Below are positions 1 through 9,559 of a stretch of DNA of 48,890 bases, piece by piece. This DNA comes from Bacteroidetes bacterium HGW-Bacteroidetes-6 (GTDB lineage Bacteria; Bacteroidota; Bacteroidia; Bacteroidales; DTU049). How positions within the stretch are numbered: position 1 is the first letter of the stretch; each line of letters opens with the position of its first letter. The DNA lies in assembly GCA_002842495.1 (NCBI GenBank), contig PHDB01000024.1, forward strand, positions 1 to 48,890, written 5' to 3'. Below the pieces are notes generated by a model. That model worked only from the letters and a program-made list of their open reading frames with translations, did no database searches and was not told the origin of the DNA. The translations under genes were made by a program, and so were the position numbers.

Positions 1-1875
1 ACGATTGTTACTCAAAATCAAATTGCTGGCATCGGATCCTAAGTTGTCGGTATGACCTTGAATGGACACTTTGATGCGTGGATTTTCATTTAAAAAATCA
101 ATAAACTCGTCAAGGACCTTTTTAGAGTCTTGAGTAAGTTCTGCCGAATTCGATTCGTAATAAATGTCCTTCATTCTGTAGGCTTTGCCCAATTCAACAG
201 GCTGCAAATCGACATCCACATTGGCCGGCTCGTCGAATGTTGTATCATCCATCGAAATGTAAGTGCTTTCGTAAACAAAATCGGGTTGTTTCACCGTGAG
301 AACGTAGTCCGACGAAAATTTCATAGCGGCGACATACGTTCCGGTTTCGAGATCAACCGGAATTTCTTTGATTTCTTTGGTTTCTATATTCTTTATTTCT
401 ACTTTGGCCTGCAAAGGCTGATCGTCGGTTTCGTTTTTCACTGTACCTTTTATGAACAACACTTTTTCGGGACGGGCTTCTTCATACAATTCAAATGAAT
501 AAAAATCCCAGCCGCCTGCACCCGATTCAAATTTATTGGAACCAAAATAACCATACTTTCCATCAGTACTAACAAAAAATCCTACATCATCGTATTGAGA
601 ATTGATGGGATAACCGATATTAGTGGGTTCGTTCCAATCTCCATTGTCACCTAAACGGGTGTAATAAATATCGTATCCTCCCATTCCCGGACGACCATCG
701 GAGCTGAAGTACAAAGTCTGGCTATCGGTATGAATAAATGGGCTTTTCTCGTTGCCTTTCGAATTCACATTTTTACCCATATTTACGGGGATGCTCCATG
801 TTCCTGTTTCGTCACGAGTACTGGTGTAAATATCGTATCCACCCATACCACCCGGTCTATCGCTGATAAAAAACAAAGTCTTCCCATCGCTCGAAATAGT
901 TGGCTGCGTTTCCCAGGTATTGGGGGTATTCACATTTTCGAGAGGAACAATATCGTTCCAGCCACCATATTCGTATTTCGTGTAAAACAAATCGCAATTT
1001 CTGTAAGAATTTGGATCTTTTAGATCGGTCAACCGGCAAACAGTGTATATAAGCTCTTTGTTATCGATTGTTACCGTAGCGCCACCTTCGTTTTCTTCCA
1101 AATTAAAAGGTTCGGGCATAGCAACACCATTATCGAATGGTATTTCGCTCAAGGCTTTGCCGGGAACCGGAGTTCGGTTACTCACGAAAAACTTCTCCTT
1201 GTATTTCAAATCGCTCGACCATGCCGAATGATTGTCGCGTTCCTCGGTACGTCGTGTATAAAAAGCTTTTTCGTTGTCGGGAGTGATAAAAACCAGATAT
1301 TCGTCGAATTTGCTCGAAATACCAGGAACCAGCTTAGGGTTGAATAATACCGGATTTTTCATCAATGTTTCAGCAGTCGAAGCCCATTTGTACAGCATTC
1401 TTGCTTCCACAAGTATCGAATCGTCTTCTATTTCCTCTGGTTTATCCAAAAATTTCTTCAGATTCTGAGATGCCAGACTCATCTGATTCATTCCAAAATA
1501 GAGTTTCCCCAGCTGAAAATACGAATCGTGCATCCCATCGGGGCACAATTCAACCGATTTGAGTAAATACTTTTCGGCAAAAGTAAGGCTGTTTTCTTTT
1601 TTAAATAAATTAATGCACCCAAGATAATAATATGCTGGCGCATAATCGGGCTCCTCGTCAATCACTTCCTTGAGAAGCATATTGGATTGCTTGAAGTAAA
1701 AGTCGGCTCTATCGGGAGAATTTTTCAGGGCCATGGCCTGTCCAAAATTCATCAAAGCATCGTCGAAAGTCTTAACTACTTTTTTATTTAGTTTCCCGCA
1801 TACATCGTCTTGTGCCAGTGATGGCAACGCAAACGACAGCAAAAAAAATATCAGCAGGATAAAACTCAATCTCAT
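1..1875 (-). CDS. OmpA-family protein with TPR and PD40 repeats (partial, C-terminus beyond window)
   Basis: Reading back from the ATG at 1875-1873 gives 625 open codons that run off the left edge, so the C-terminus is missing. A signal peptide (MRLSFILLIFFLLSFALPSLAQ) is followed by a TPR-like helical region (about residues 30-160), PD40/beta-propeller-type repeats with GGMGGYDIYYT-like motifs (near residues 340 and 400), a carboxypeptidase-regulatory/CNA-B-like segment (about 478-535) and the beginning of an OmpA C-terminal peptidoglycan-binding domain (from about 570; GHTDN near 610, then NLILSNNR). This architecture is typical of Bacteroidota cell-wall-anchored outer-membrane proteins, including PorE-like T9SS components. 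A specific role cannot be assigned. The start lies 1 nt after the aroC stop, so the gene is probably translationally coupled to aroC. Confidence 0.85.
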   Translation of the reverse strand, partial: MRLSFILLIFFLLSFALPSLAQDDVCGKLNKKVVKTFDDALMNFGQAMALKNSPDRADFYFKQSNMLLKEVIDEEPDYAPAYYYLGCINLFKKENSLTFAEKYLLKSVELCPDGMHDSYFQLGKLYFGMNQMSLASQNLKKFLDKPEEIEDDSILVEARMLYKWASTAETLMKNPVLFNPKLVPGISSKFDEYLVFITPDNEKAFYTRRTEERDNHSAWSSDLKYKEKFFVSNRTPVPGKALSEIPFDNGVAMPEPFNLEENEGGATVTIDNKELIYTVCRLTDLKDPNSYRNCDLFYTKYEYGGWNDIVPLENVNTPNTWETQPTISSDGKTLFFISDRPGGMGGYDIYTSTRDETGTWSIPVNMGKNVNSKGNEKSPFIHTDSQTLYFSSDGRPGMGGYDIYYTRLGDNGDWNEPTNIGYPINSQYDDVGFFVSTDGKYGYFGSNKFESGAGGWDFYSFELYEEARPEKVLFIKGTVKNETDDQPLQAKVEIKNIETKEIKEIPVDLETGTYVAAMKFSSDYVLTVKQPDFVYESTYISMDDTTFDEPANVDVDLQPVELGKAYRMKDIYYESNSAELTQDSKKVLDEFIDFLNENPRIKVSIQGHTDNLGSDASNLILSNNR

Positions 1876-1876
1876 A

Positions 1877-2968
1877 TCATTTCCCTCCCAGATCGTACGA
1901 TTTTTTTTGTAAGAATAAATCCATAATAACCAATGCTACCATCGAAGATACAACTACAGCTGCGCGGGGCACAAAGCAAACGTCGTGCCGTCCCTTCACT
2001 TCTATTTGAACCTGGTTTCCTTTCAGATCAACCGTTTGCTGAACTTTAGCGATAGACGATGGGGGCCTAAAGAAAGTTCGCATCAGCAAAGTATTTCCGT
2101 TCGAAATACCTGCCTGGATTCCTCCACTGTGGTTGGTTGCAAAAACAGTCTTCCCATTTACCGAATGCATGACATCGTTAAATTCGCTGCCCAACAGAGT
2201 TGAAGCAGTTAAACCATCACCAAAATCGACACCACGGGCAGCCGGAATACTAAGTGCAGCAGCAGCAAGCAGCGACGAAATTTTCGCAAACACAGGCTCG
2301 CCTAACCCTGCCGGCAATCCTCTCACAAAAGTAGAAACTACACCTCCAGCCGAATCGTTTTCATCTGCCAGTTTTTCCAGAAACGCATTCATTTTACGAG
2401 AAGCGTCACTATCGGGGCAATACAAATCGGATTGTAAAACCTCTTGCACAGAAATGGTTGTGCTATCAACCTGCGCATGAATTCCGGCGATTTCGGACAC
2501 AAAGCTTCCAATTTCAATCCCCTGCCCTTTCAAAAAATCAATAGCCAATGCACCGGCAACCACACGAGCTGCAGTTTCGCGACCCGAAGCCCTTCCTCCG
2601 CCAGGTTGTGGATGGATTCCATATTTTTGATAATAAACCCAATCGGCATGACCTGGACGAAAGACATCTTTCAATGACTCGTAGTCGCTGCCACGATTAT
2701 TTTTATTGCGTATCAAAAATGCAACAGGACTCCCTATTGTTCTTCCATTTACAATACCACTCAAAAACTCAACCTCATCGGATTCCTTACGCCTGGTTTC
2801 ATATCTGGCAGTGGTTGAAGAACGTTGCGCAAGCATCTCATCGATAAAAGCAGTGTTCACTTCAAACCCAGCCGGGAATCCATCAATAATACCACCAATT
2901 GCAACGCCATGCGATTCTCCGAAAAGAGTGAACCGAAGAAGTGTTCCTGTAGTATTTCCAACTGCCAT
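1877..2968 (-). CDS. aroC: Chorismate synthase
   Basis: The 363-residue product has the usual family length. It catalyses the last step of the shikimate pathway, converting 5-enolpyruvylshikimate-3-phosphate to chorismate using reduced FMN, in the cytoplasm. Visible signatures are GESHG near the N-terminus, RPGHADWVYYQKYG around residue 100, and the glycine-rich HPQPGGGRASGRETAARV block. The start is well placed: a TACC/TAAT-type -7 box sits only 4 nt upstream, so the transcript may be leaderless. No other aro gene is nearby. The gene is followed 1 nt later by the OmpA/PD40 gene, with which it appears to form a transcription unit. Confidence 0.97.
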   Translation of the reverse strand: MAVGNTTGTLLRFTLFGESHGVAIGGIIDGFPAGFEVNTAFIDEMLAQRSSTTARYETRRKESDEVEFLSGIVNGRTIGSPVAFLIRNKNNRGSDYESLKDVFRPGHADWVYYQKYGIHPQPGGGRASGRETAARVVAGALAIDFLKGQGIEIGSFVSEIAGIHAQVDSTTISVQEVLQSDLYCPDSDASRKMNAFLEKLADENDSAGGVVSTFVRGLPAGLGEPVFAKISSLLAAAALSIPAARGVDFGDGLTASTLLGSEFNDVMHSVNGKTVFATNHSGGIQAGISNGNTLLMRTFFRPPSSIAKVQQTVDLKGNQVQIEVKGRHDVCFVPRAAVVVSSMVALVIMDLFLQKKSYDLGGK

Positions 2969-2972
2969 ATTG

Positions 2973-2980
2973 CAAAATTA
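2973..2980 (-). promoter_or_regulatory. -7 promoter element of aroC
   Basis: On the minus strand this reads TAATTTTG, a match to the Bacteroidota -7 consensus TAnnTTTG. It ends 4 nt before the aroC ATG, which would place transcription initiation at or next to the start codon. No convincing -33 TTTG is visible. Confidence 0.55.
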
Positions 2981-3059
2981 ATAATATTAACGTTGCACCA
3001 GTAGTTTCAGTATTTCTAATGAAAAGTTTTTGCGTTCCCGGAAATAAAAGCATTCCGGA

Positions 3060-3479
3060 CTATTCCACTATTTCAAATTCCTTTTCAATAGGCTCACTAT
3101 TATCGGTTCCCAAATCGAGTATAGCTTTATAATGCCCCAATGGCCATATGTCATCGGGCGCATGAAGATAGAATTGCAGGTGTTTTTCCCCATCTTTAAT
3201 TGCATAGTCATCAGAAAAAATTTCCTCATCCTTCTCTTCGAGATAATACCAAGTGACTTTCACTTTCGTATTTGCAGGAGCATTCTTCAAAACAGCCGTG
3301 ATATAAACCACCTTTGTATCAGCTGCACTCATACTTGGGTTATCATCGGCACAAAGGTCATCGTCGCCGACCTGATTGCACACTTTCACATCGGTGAGAT
3401 TAGCCGTTGAATAATGACACGATTTGGTTGAACATGCCGTCATGGCTATCGAAAGCATAATAATATAAAACTTCTTCAT
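3060..3479 (-). CDS. Small lipoprotein of unknown function
   Basis: The start at 3479 gives a clean lipoprotein signal peptide, MKKFYIIMLSIAMTAC, with the lipobox cysteine at residue 16. An in-frame ATG six codons upstream gives no better signal. The mature part (about 124 residues) contains three further cysteines (SC, VC, LCADD), a DDxC-type acidic patch and probable beta strands, consistent with a small Ig-like or immunoglobulin-fold periplasmic domain, but no family is recognised. It is preceded by one of the best promoter matches in the window. Confidence 0.7.
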   Translation of the reverse strand: MKKFYIIMLSIAMTACSTKSCHYSTANLTDVKVCNQVGDDDLCADDNPSMSAADTKVVYITAVLKNAPANTKVKVTWYYLEEKDEEIFSDDYAIKDGEKHLQFYLHAPDDIWPLGHYKAILDLGTDNSEPIEKEFEIVE

Positions 3480-3494
3480 GGTAATTAATTTGAA

Positions 3495-3525
3495 CAAAAA
3501 TAATCATTCAATTATTATGAACAAA
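3495..3525 (-). promoter_or_regulatory. Promoter of the small lipoprotein gene
   Basis: Reading the minus strand, a -33 TTTG (3525-3522) is separated by 19 nt from a -7 TATTTTTG (3502-3495). This is an essentially perfect Bacteroidota sigma-ABfr promoter arrangement, 15 nt ahead of the ATG at 3479. Confidence 0.7.
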
Positions 3526-3534
3526 CATAAATAA

Positions 3535-6180
3535 TCAATAATCCCATTTCCGCAAAAAGGTATTGAATGTACTTATTCCTACCTTGAAAGTGAATACTGC
3601 TTTCTCAAAATTATTGTCGGATGTTACCGCATACAATCCCACTCTAAAACGCTCGAGCCGGATACGAAATGGTTTTTCGAGCCCAAAAAACACCTCGCCA
3701 TGCCGAAATCCATTCTCTTCCATCAGCAAAAAACCACCACCACCTGCCAAAGAAAGCTTCAACTTACTCAAAAGAGGCACTTTTCCGAGAATTGCTCCAT
3801 CGAAGTGATGAATATAGTTTCCCATGATATAAGCAGACGATGAGCTTAATGTGGGTCCAAGCAATTGAAAGGACTGCATGGGGTTGCTAAAAAAGAAAGG
3901 ATCGCTGCCTCTGAAATATTTGTATTCGAGAATTCGCAGATTGCTTTTATTGACATAAGATCCCATTAAAAAAGACCAGTTCGAAACTCCCCAACGATTG
4001 AGCTTAACGTAATCACTAGCGCCAAATTCGATATAATCAAAATCTACTTCACTGTTGATCAGCCCGGGAATTCCCTTTCGCCACATAAAAGTGATATCGG
4101 GCCATTTGCTTCCAAGCAATATCTTACGCTTACCTTTTATCATATACCGTTGACGAATCCGGTACACCAAATTGAGTCTAAATTCGCTTTTGACATAGCG
4201 GTCAAAATCGATGGGCTGATTAATACTCCCGAATAGCTGATTCGACCATCCATCCATTTGCATATTACTAATAGCTTGTTGGTCGCTATGCTCAAACGTA
4301 AGTTCTCCAAACAAACCATTTACAATTTCCATTCGCTGCGAAATGGAAAACATCTTGGTTCGGGCGTAGTTTCCCCTACTAAATGCGCTGCTAATACTGG
4401 GGTTGTTGTTCACCATATCGTAGTAATCGCCAAAACGCACAAAAGTTCGCACAAATTTCAATGGAACATAAGTAATTCCTGCTCCAAGCCTTCCGCGCAG
4501 ATCGTGGTTATTAAAACCATAGTTAAGGTTGGTTTCTGTTTCCAGTAGAAAATCGTTATTGAATCGTTTTTCTACATTAAAGCCCACACTATGTCTATAG
4601 CCACCGATACCAAAAAAATTGGGTTGCGAAACCAATGGATAAATATAATACTGAAAACCACTTGTTCGGTTTCTGTGCGAAATTCCTTGTAGTAAAATAC
4701 GCCAAATATCAATTCGGTTGTATATCGAGTCGATCCGATACAAAAACGAATCACTCGACAAAACCAAATTCATACTATCAACTCTTAAAACATATTTAAG
4801 CTCTTCGTGAGAAAGAGGCATAACACGATGCTGGGTCCACCACAACGAGTCGCGGTTAAATGCCTGAGGGTCGTAGCGCTGAATTTCCAGACTATTACGT
4901 TTGAAGTCTGTTGAATCGGCATTAAAACGATAACCAGAGAACCACGATGTAGCAGTTGTGGTCATTTCAGATTTTCCCTCTTTGATTTTGTACTCAATTT
5001 GGGTAACCACAGGAACTGGCTTTCCTGGCTCGGCCATACCATATTTTTGTCGGATGCGAAATTCATTAACCGAACTTAATGCTGGCGTATTTATTTCAAG
5101 ATCGAGATCGTAGAGCGAAAAACTGCTGTCGCGAATTCCAATATACCCCGAGAACAAAGCATCGTTCGGATAAACCGGAGTCACTTTAATTCTAAAAACT
5201 TTCACAGAATCATCGTAGGTTAAACCGGCATAATCGTATCGATAAACTGTTGGCCCCATAGGCGATAAGGGTGAAACCAAAGGTTGTATTGTCAAAATAT
5301 CTTTCTTCAGTGTTGGTAAATAGAAATTAAAATCCCAATCGCTTGCATTTTTAAAAATCAAATATTCATTATGATACACATATTGCATATTATCAATCTG
5401 CAGTCCCTCTTCGTCGTAACCAATACTCATATATATATAATTCTCCGGAGATCGTGGCAAATATTCATCTTCGGCATCTATGGTCTCAAACGATTTTTGT
5501 CCAAAAACAGTGAGCTGCGCAACCCGCTCGTTAAGACTACTTATATACTGGACGCGCATGGTATCGGCATCGCTCGAAGTTTTTTGATCCAGTTTTACTT
5601 TATGACGCTTCAACTTACGTTCAAATCTACGTGCTTTTCTCTTTTGCTTGGGGCTTAGTGTTTCAAAACCTGCTGCACTTTTAAGACTGTCGCCAGTGGC
5701 TTTATTAATACTATCACGAAGCGATTTAGGATCGTCCCGCATGAGCGATTGCTTTCGATATGTATTGCATGTGTAAACATCCAATATATTGATGTATTCT
5801 TTTCTGTGTTTTCGAACCTGCTGCATAATATCGCGTGCAAGATCGCGCGTGTCCGCAACGATCAATGCCTCATTGAGTTGAGTAACTGATTGTTGAAGCA
5901 CTGTTTCTATCTCAACTATTGACGATTGAACAAGCACTTCTTTTTCAACTGTAGTAAAACCGATAAGCGAAAAAACCAACACATATTTCCCGGGGCGTAC
6001 CTGCATTTTCCAGTCTCCATTCTGATCGGCAACAACTCCTGTGTATGTGTTTTTAATTACCACATTTACCCCGGGCACAGGCTGACCTTTTTCGTCGTGC
6101 ACAACGCCCGATATCACTTGTGCTTCAGCAACAAACGATATCAAAAACAGAAAAAGAAAAATGCCCGACAATTTTCTCAT
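3535..6180 (-). CDS. DUF5686 / carboxypeptidase-regulatory-like outer-membrane protein
   Basis: The 881-residue protein has a signal peptide (MRKLSGIFLFLFLISFVAEAQ), then a CarboxypepD_reg-like beta-sandwich (about residues 22-105; VISGVVHDEKGQPVPGVNVV, GKYVLVFSLIGF), then a DUF5686-type region to the end. The C-terminal half alternates aromatic and polar residues like an outer-membrane beta-barrel and ends in W-D-Y. A lysine/arginine-rich stretch (about 180-200) is probably an exposed loop. The family is widespread in Bacteroidota, sits in the outer membrane and has no established function. A candidate -7 box (CAAAAATA on the plus strand, 6250-6257) lies 69 nt upstream of the start. Confidence 0.88.
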   Translation of the reverse strand: MRKLSGIFLFLFLISFVAEAQVISGVVHDEKGQPVPGVNVVIKNTYTGVVADQNGDWKMQVRPGKYVLVFSLIGFTTVEKEVLVQSSIVEIETVLQQSVTQLNEALIVADTRDLARDIMQQVRKHRKEYINILDVYTCNTYRKQSLMRDDPKSLRDSINKATGDSLKSAAGFETLSPKQKRKARRFERKLKRHKVKLDQKTSSDADTMRVQYISSLNERVAQLTVFGQKSFETIDAEDEYLPRSPENYIYMSIGYDEEGLQIDNMQYVYHNEYLIFKNASDWDFNFYLPTLKKDILTIQPLVSPLSPMGPTVYRYDYAGLTYDDSVKVFRIKVTPVYPNDALFSGYIGIRDSSFSLYDLDLEINTPALSSVNEFRIRQKYGMAEPGKPVPVVTQIEYKIKEGKSEMTTTATSWFSGYRFNADSTDFKRNSLEIQRYDPQAFNRDSLWWTQHRVMPLSHEELKYVLRVDSMNLVLSSDSFLYRIDSIYNRIDIWRILLQGISHRNRTSGFQYYIYPLVSQPNFFGIGGYRHSVGFNVEKRFNNDFLLETETNLNYGFNNHDLRGRLGAGITYVPLKFVRTFVRFGDYYDMVNNNPSISSAFSRGNYARTKMFSISQRMEIVNGLFGELTFEHSDQQAISNMQMDGWSNQLFGSINQPIDFDRYVKSEFRLNLVYRIRQRYMIKGKRKILLGSKWPDITFMWRKGIPGLINSEVDFDYIEFGASDYVKLNRWGVSNWSFLMGSYVNKSNLRILEYKYFRGSDPFFFSNPMQSFQLLGPTLSSSSAYIMGNYIHHFDGAILGKVPLLSKLKLSLAGGGGFLLMEENGFRHGEVFFGLEKPFRIRLERFRVGLYAVTSDNNFEKAVFTFKVGISTFNTFLRKWDY

Positions 6181-6320
6181 AATTTAAACAACTAATAATG
6201 GCAAATTTTATTACAACCATGCGACGAAATTAAATACATTTAGTTACCACAAAAATATTTTTACTTAAAAAATTAACGCTAAAACACTGAATTACTTGCG
6301 TATGTTGATTATCAAGCCAC

Positions 6321-6358
6321 AAGATAAAAGTTAATTAAATGTTAATGTGTTTTATCTT
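6321..6358 (+). promoter_or_regulatory. Inverted-repeat operator candidate upstream of hcp
   Basis: A perfect 9-bp inverted repeat, AAGATAAAA (6321-6329) and TTTTATCTT (6350-6358), with a 20-bp AT-rich spacer. It ends 14 bp before the hcp -7 box, an appropriate position for a Crp/Fnr-type activator such as HcpR or another NO/redox regulator. The regulator identity is inference. Confidence 0.45.
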
Positions 6359-6372
6359 AACGCCACTATTTA

Positions 6373-6380
6373 TACATTTG
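6373..6380 (+). promoter_or_regulatory. -7 promoter element of hcp
   Basis: TACATTTG matches TAnnTTTG, 40 nt upstream of the hcp start codon and immediately downstream of the inverted repeat. Confidence 0.6.
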
Positions 6381-6420
6381 CGTATTGTTTTACCGAATTA
6401 CTAATTTAAAACCAAAAATC

Positions 6421-8067
6421 ATGAGTATGTTTTGTTTTCAGTGTCAGGAAGCCGCAAAAGGAATAGGTTGCAGCATTGCAGGCGTTTGTGGAAAAAAAGA
6501 TGATGTAGCCCAAATGCAGGATTTACTGATGTATTCATCAAAAGGTATGGCCTGGTGGATGAATGAAGCAGAAAAACAAGGGATCAGCAATCAGGCAAAC
6601 TATCATGCCATGTTGCTTACAAACTTATTTACAACTATTACCAACGCCAATTTTGACAAGGAAGCACTGCTTAGTCGCGTTAGCGAAACACTAGAGATTC
6701 AGCGCAAACTAAAGAATCAGTTGAAAGAAAAAGTAACAGGGGTTATTCCCGAAGCTGCCAACTGGGACGCAACATCAATCGAAGAAATGGAGCGTCGTGC
6801 ATTGGCTATCGGAATTATGTCGGAAACCAACGAAGACATCCGTTCGTTGCGCGAACTGGCCACTTATGGTCTGAAAGGTGTTGCAGCCTATGCTGAACAT
6901 GCCATGAATCTGGGATATACCGATTCGGAACTCGATAAATTCGTCGCATCAACTCTGGCTGAATTGCTTCGCGACGATTTGAGTGTTGACCAATGGGTTG
7001 CGCTGGTTATGAAAACAGGCGAATTTGCAGTTCGTACCATGGCATTACTCGATAAAGCCAACACCGAAAGCTATGGTAATCCTGAAATATCGAAAGTCAA
7101 TATTGGCGTTAGAAATAACCCGGCAATTCTGATATCGGGTCACGATTTACGCGATTTGGAAGATCTGCTCGAGCAAACACAAGGCACTGGCGTCGATGTG
7201 TATACACATAGCGAAATGCTTCCCGCACATTATTATCCAAAATTCAAGCAATATTCAAACTTTGTCGGAAACTATGGTTCATCGTGGTGGAAACAAACAG
7301 AAGATTTTACCACATTCAACGGTCCTATTCTTTTTACAACCAACTGTATTGTTCCACCACACAGCAATGCCAACTACACCGATCGTATTTACACTACAGG
7401 AGCCGCTGGTCTAAGCGGGGCTATTCATATTTCCGACCGAGTCAATGGTGGTCGGAAAGACTTTTCAGTTATTATTGAGCATGCAAAAAGATGTGCAGCT
7501 CCAACCGAAATTGAAACTGGCGAAATAATAGGTGGATTTGCACATGCGCAAGTGCTGGCGCTTGCCGATAAAGTGGTAGAGGCCGTAAAATCAGGTGCGA
7601 TCCGCAAATTTGTTGTGATGGCTGGTTGCGATGGACGCATGAAATCGCGTGAATATTACACCGAGTTTGCTAAAAAACTACCAACAGACACAGTCATTCT
7701 CACTGCTGGATGTGCTAAATACCGTTACAATAAAATTGCCCTGGGCGATATCGGGGGTATTCCCCGCGTTCTCGACGCCGGTCAATGCAACGATAGTTAT
7801 TCGCTTGCCATCATCGCTATGAAACTCAAAGACGTTTTTGGTCTCGACGACATCAATAAATTGCCCATTGTTTACAACATTGCATGGTACGAACAGAAAG
7901 CCGTAACTGTGTTGCTGGCACTCCTTTCCCTGGGTGTAAAAAACATTCATCTGGGGCCAACATTACCAGCATTCCTGTCGCCCAATGTAGCCAAAGTGCT
8001 GGTTGACAATTTCGGAATTGCCGGAATTTCGACAGTTGACGAAGACATGAAAATTATGATTGGCTAA
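6421..8067 (+). CDS. hcp: Hybrid cluster protein (hydroxylamine reductase-type, NO reductase)
   Basis: The start at 6421 ([10 protein letters not shown]) is chosen over an upstream in-frame ATG because family members begin at this point; it gives 548 residues, the normal length. The N-terminal cluster ligands are C5, C8, C17 and C23 (C-x2-C-x8-C-x5-C), the spacing of class I, [4Fe-4S]-containing Hcp from strict anaerobes. Hybrid-cluster ligands are visible downstream in [34 protein letters not shown] and [10 protein letters not shown]. The enzyme is cytoplasmic, reduces NO and hydroxylamine and acts in nitrosative-stress defence. An inverted repeat and -7 box precede it, a terminator follows, and a cupin gene lies downstream. 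No hcr reductase gene is adjacent, as expected for class I. Confidence 0.96.
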   Translation: MSMFCFQCQEAAKGIGCSIAGVCGKKDDVAQMQDLLMYSSKGMAWWMNEAEKQGISNQANYHAMLLTNLFTTITNANFDKEALLSRVSETLEIQRKLKNQLKEKVTGVIPEAANWDATSIEEMERRALAIGIMSETNEDIRSLRELATYGLKGVAAYAEHAMNLGYTDSELDKFVASTLAELLRDDLSVDQWVALVMKTGEFAVRTMALLDKANTESYGNPEISKVNIGVRNNPAILISGHDLRDLEDLLEQTQGTGVDVYTHSEMLPAHYYPKFKQYSNFVGNYGSSWWKQTEDFTTFNGPILFTTNCIVPPHSNANYTDRIYTTGAAGLSGAIHISDRVNGGRKDFSVIIEHAKRCAAPTEIETGEIIGGFAHAQVLALADKVVEAVKSGAIRKFVVMAGCDGRMKSREYYTEFAKKLPTDTVILTAGCAKYRYNKIALGDIGGIPRVLDAGQCNDSYSLAIIAMKLKDVFGLDDINKLPIVYNIAWYEQKAVTVLLALLSLGVKNIHLGPTLPAFLSPNVAKVLVDNFGIAGISTVDEDMKIMIG

Positions 8068-8077
8068 ATCGATTACC

Positions 8078-8110
8078 AAAACGGGGTTGTTGCAAAACAG
8101 CTCCGTTTTT
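8078..8110 (+). terminator. Intrinsic terminator after hcp
   Basis: Stem AAAACGG (8078-8084), extendable by G-U and G-C pairs, with CCGTTTT (8103-8109) ending in a T-run. It lies between hcp and the cupin gene, so the cupin may be expressed by read-through. Confidence 0.6.
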
Positions 8111-8123
8111 AAAAACTATTAAA

Positions 8124-8441
8124 ATGAAAAGAATAAATATTTTTTCTGCCGACTCCAAGGAAAATCAGCATGGGGTTGATGTCAAAATGCTTTACAACCG
8201 CCCCGAAGCTCAGGCAGTAATGATAACATTGCAACCCGGACAAAAACTCAAACCCCATACAACAGCCACCGACGTATTTTTCTTTATTTATGAAGGTATT
8301 ACAACTGTGCATATCGGTAACGAAACCGACAATTTCGAATCGGGCAATCTGATTGAAAGTCCGGCAGGAATAATACACTGGTTAAGCAATGAAACTGAAC
8401 AAGTAACAAGGATATTGGTTGTAAAAGCTCCACGACCATGA
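8124..8441 (+). CDS. Cupin-domain protein
   Basis: A 105-residue single-domain cupin. The two conserved motifs are visible: GQKLKPHTTATDVFFFIYEG, with a shortened metal-site set (one His, no second His of the usual HxH), and a second motif around SPAGIIHWLSN. There is no signal peptide, so it is cytoplasmic. Its position 56 nt downstream of hcp suggests a role in the same stress response, perhaps as a small-molecule or metal sensor, but this is inference from context. The incomplete His set makes metal binding uncertain. Confidence 0.85.
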   Translation: MKRINIFSADSKENQHGVDVKMLYNRPEAQAVMITLQPGQKLKPHTTATDVFFFIYEGITTVHIGNETDNFESGNLIESPAGIIHWLSNETEQVTRILVVKAPRP

Positions 8442-8507
8442 AATTCAATCGATTAATTTGCTTTGTATTGATTTATTGATTATTTTTACCCCATAAATAC
8501 GCAACTT

Positions 8508-9305
8508 ATGAAAAACAGTCTTTTATTTTTATTGCTATTGTCGTTTGTTTTGTTTTCGTGCAAAAAGGACGAAGAGGAAGTAATTCCGGATCCATACGAC
8601 AATATTACAGTGTCACAATCGCAAGAAGCTTTTATTTTGCTAACAACAGCAACATGGTGTGGCTACTGTGGGGAATGGGGGATCCCAACATTCGAAGAAG
8701 CTTTTGCAGGAGCCGACGGGATAGATGCAACCAGAGTAAATGGTCTGGCCTTGCATTATTCAACATCCGACCCAATGTATCTGGCAATGTCACAAACCAT
8801 TAAAACACAATATGCTATTGGTGGACCGCCCAATCTTTGGATTGAATTCAACAATGCCTACAACCTCATGCCTTCGGGTTGGAAAAACGCTATTAAAACC
8901 AGACAAGCTGAAACTGCTCCTAAAAGCGGGGTTGGAATGTATGTTGAATATGCATCGGGAACATATACAGTGTACACAAAAGTGAAATACTTTTCATCTT
9001 TAACCGGCACTTACAACCTTGCCATATATGCTATTCAAAATGGTATTGTGAATCCTCAGTCTCATAATATTGACGGTACAATCCCCGATTATGTTCACAA
9101 TGAAGTGCTTCGAGGCGAAATTACAGCCAATTCTCCATGGGGGGTTCAATTATTCAGTGGCTCTTCCCCATCAACAGAATACAAAGCCACGTATACCTAT
9201 ACTCCGCCATCAAGTATTCAACCAACAAATATCCACTTTGTTGCCGTAATTTACGAAATGAGTGGTGGAGTACCTGTTTCCTCTGTTAATTCCAACACCA
9301 AATAG
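8508..9305 (+). CDS. Omp28-like lipoprotein with a thioredoxin-like CxxC site
   Basis: The 265-residue product has a lipoprotein signal with Cys18, followed by KKDEEE, an acidic/lysine motif resembling the lipoprotein export signals that place Bacteroidota lipoproteins on the cell surface. A thioredoxin-like region contains TATWCGYCGEWG (C51, C54), then a beta-rich C-terminal region (HNEVLRGEI) shared with the Omp28 protein at 11737-12597. The CxxC site suggests redox or disulfide chemistry outside the cytoplasm, but enzyme activity is not shown for the family. A strong terminator follows, separating it from the operon starting at 9560. Confidence 0.8.
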   Translation: MKNSLLFLLLLSFVLFSCKKDEEEVIPDPYDNITVSQSQEAFILLTTATWCGYCGEWGIPTFEEAFAGADGIDATRVNGLALHYSTSDPMYLAMSQTIKTQYAIGGPPNLWIEFNNAYNLMPSGWKNAIKTRQAETAPKSGVGMYVEYASGTYTVYTKVKYFSSLTGTYNLAIYAIQNGIVNPQSHNIDGTIPDYVHNEVLRGEITANSPWGVQLFSGSSPSTEYKATYTYTPPSSIQPTNIHFVAVIYEMSGGVPVSSVNSNTK

Positions 9306-9326
9306 TTTGATATTATTGTCGCCCCT

Positions 9327-9379
9327 GCTCCGTATAAATAAAATTGTGTCGTTTCACAAAAAAAATACGGAGCTTTTTT
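9327..9379 (+). terminator. Intrinsic terminator
   Basis: Perfect 9-bp stem GCTCCGTAT (9327-9335) / ATACGGAGC (9365-9373) followed by six T. It ends the 8508-9305 transcript. Confidence 0.75.
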
Positions 9380-9462
9380 ATTGTCAATTGATGAATCACG
9401 ACTCTCCAAGTCGAATTCGAGCTTACACTCTTCAAAATTCAATACAAACAGACATTATTTTA

Positions 9463-9494
9463 TTGATATATCTATAAAAGTATTTATATTTTTG
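9463..9494 (+). promoter_or_regulatory. Promoter of the envelope redox operon
   Basis: A -7 TATTTTTG (9487-9494) is preceded by TTG (9463-9465) at 21 nt. It is located between the terminator at 9379 and the TlpA-like gene at 9560. Confidence 0.55.
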
Positions 9495-9559
9495 CAACCA
9501 ATTCAAACCGAAAACAATCTTTGGTAAGGAATTTGAAAAGTTCACCGAAACAAAAACTC

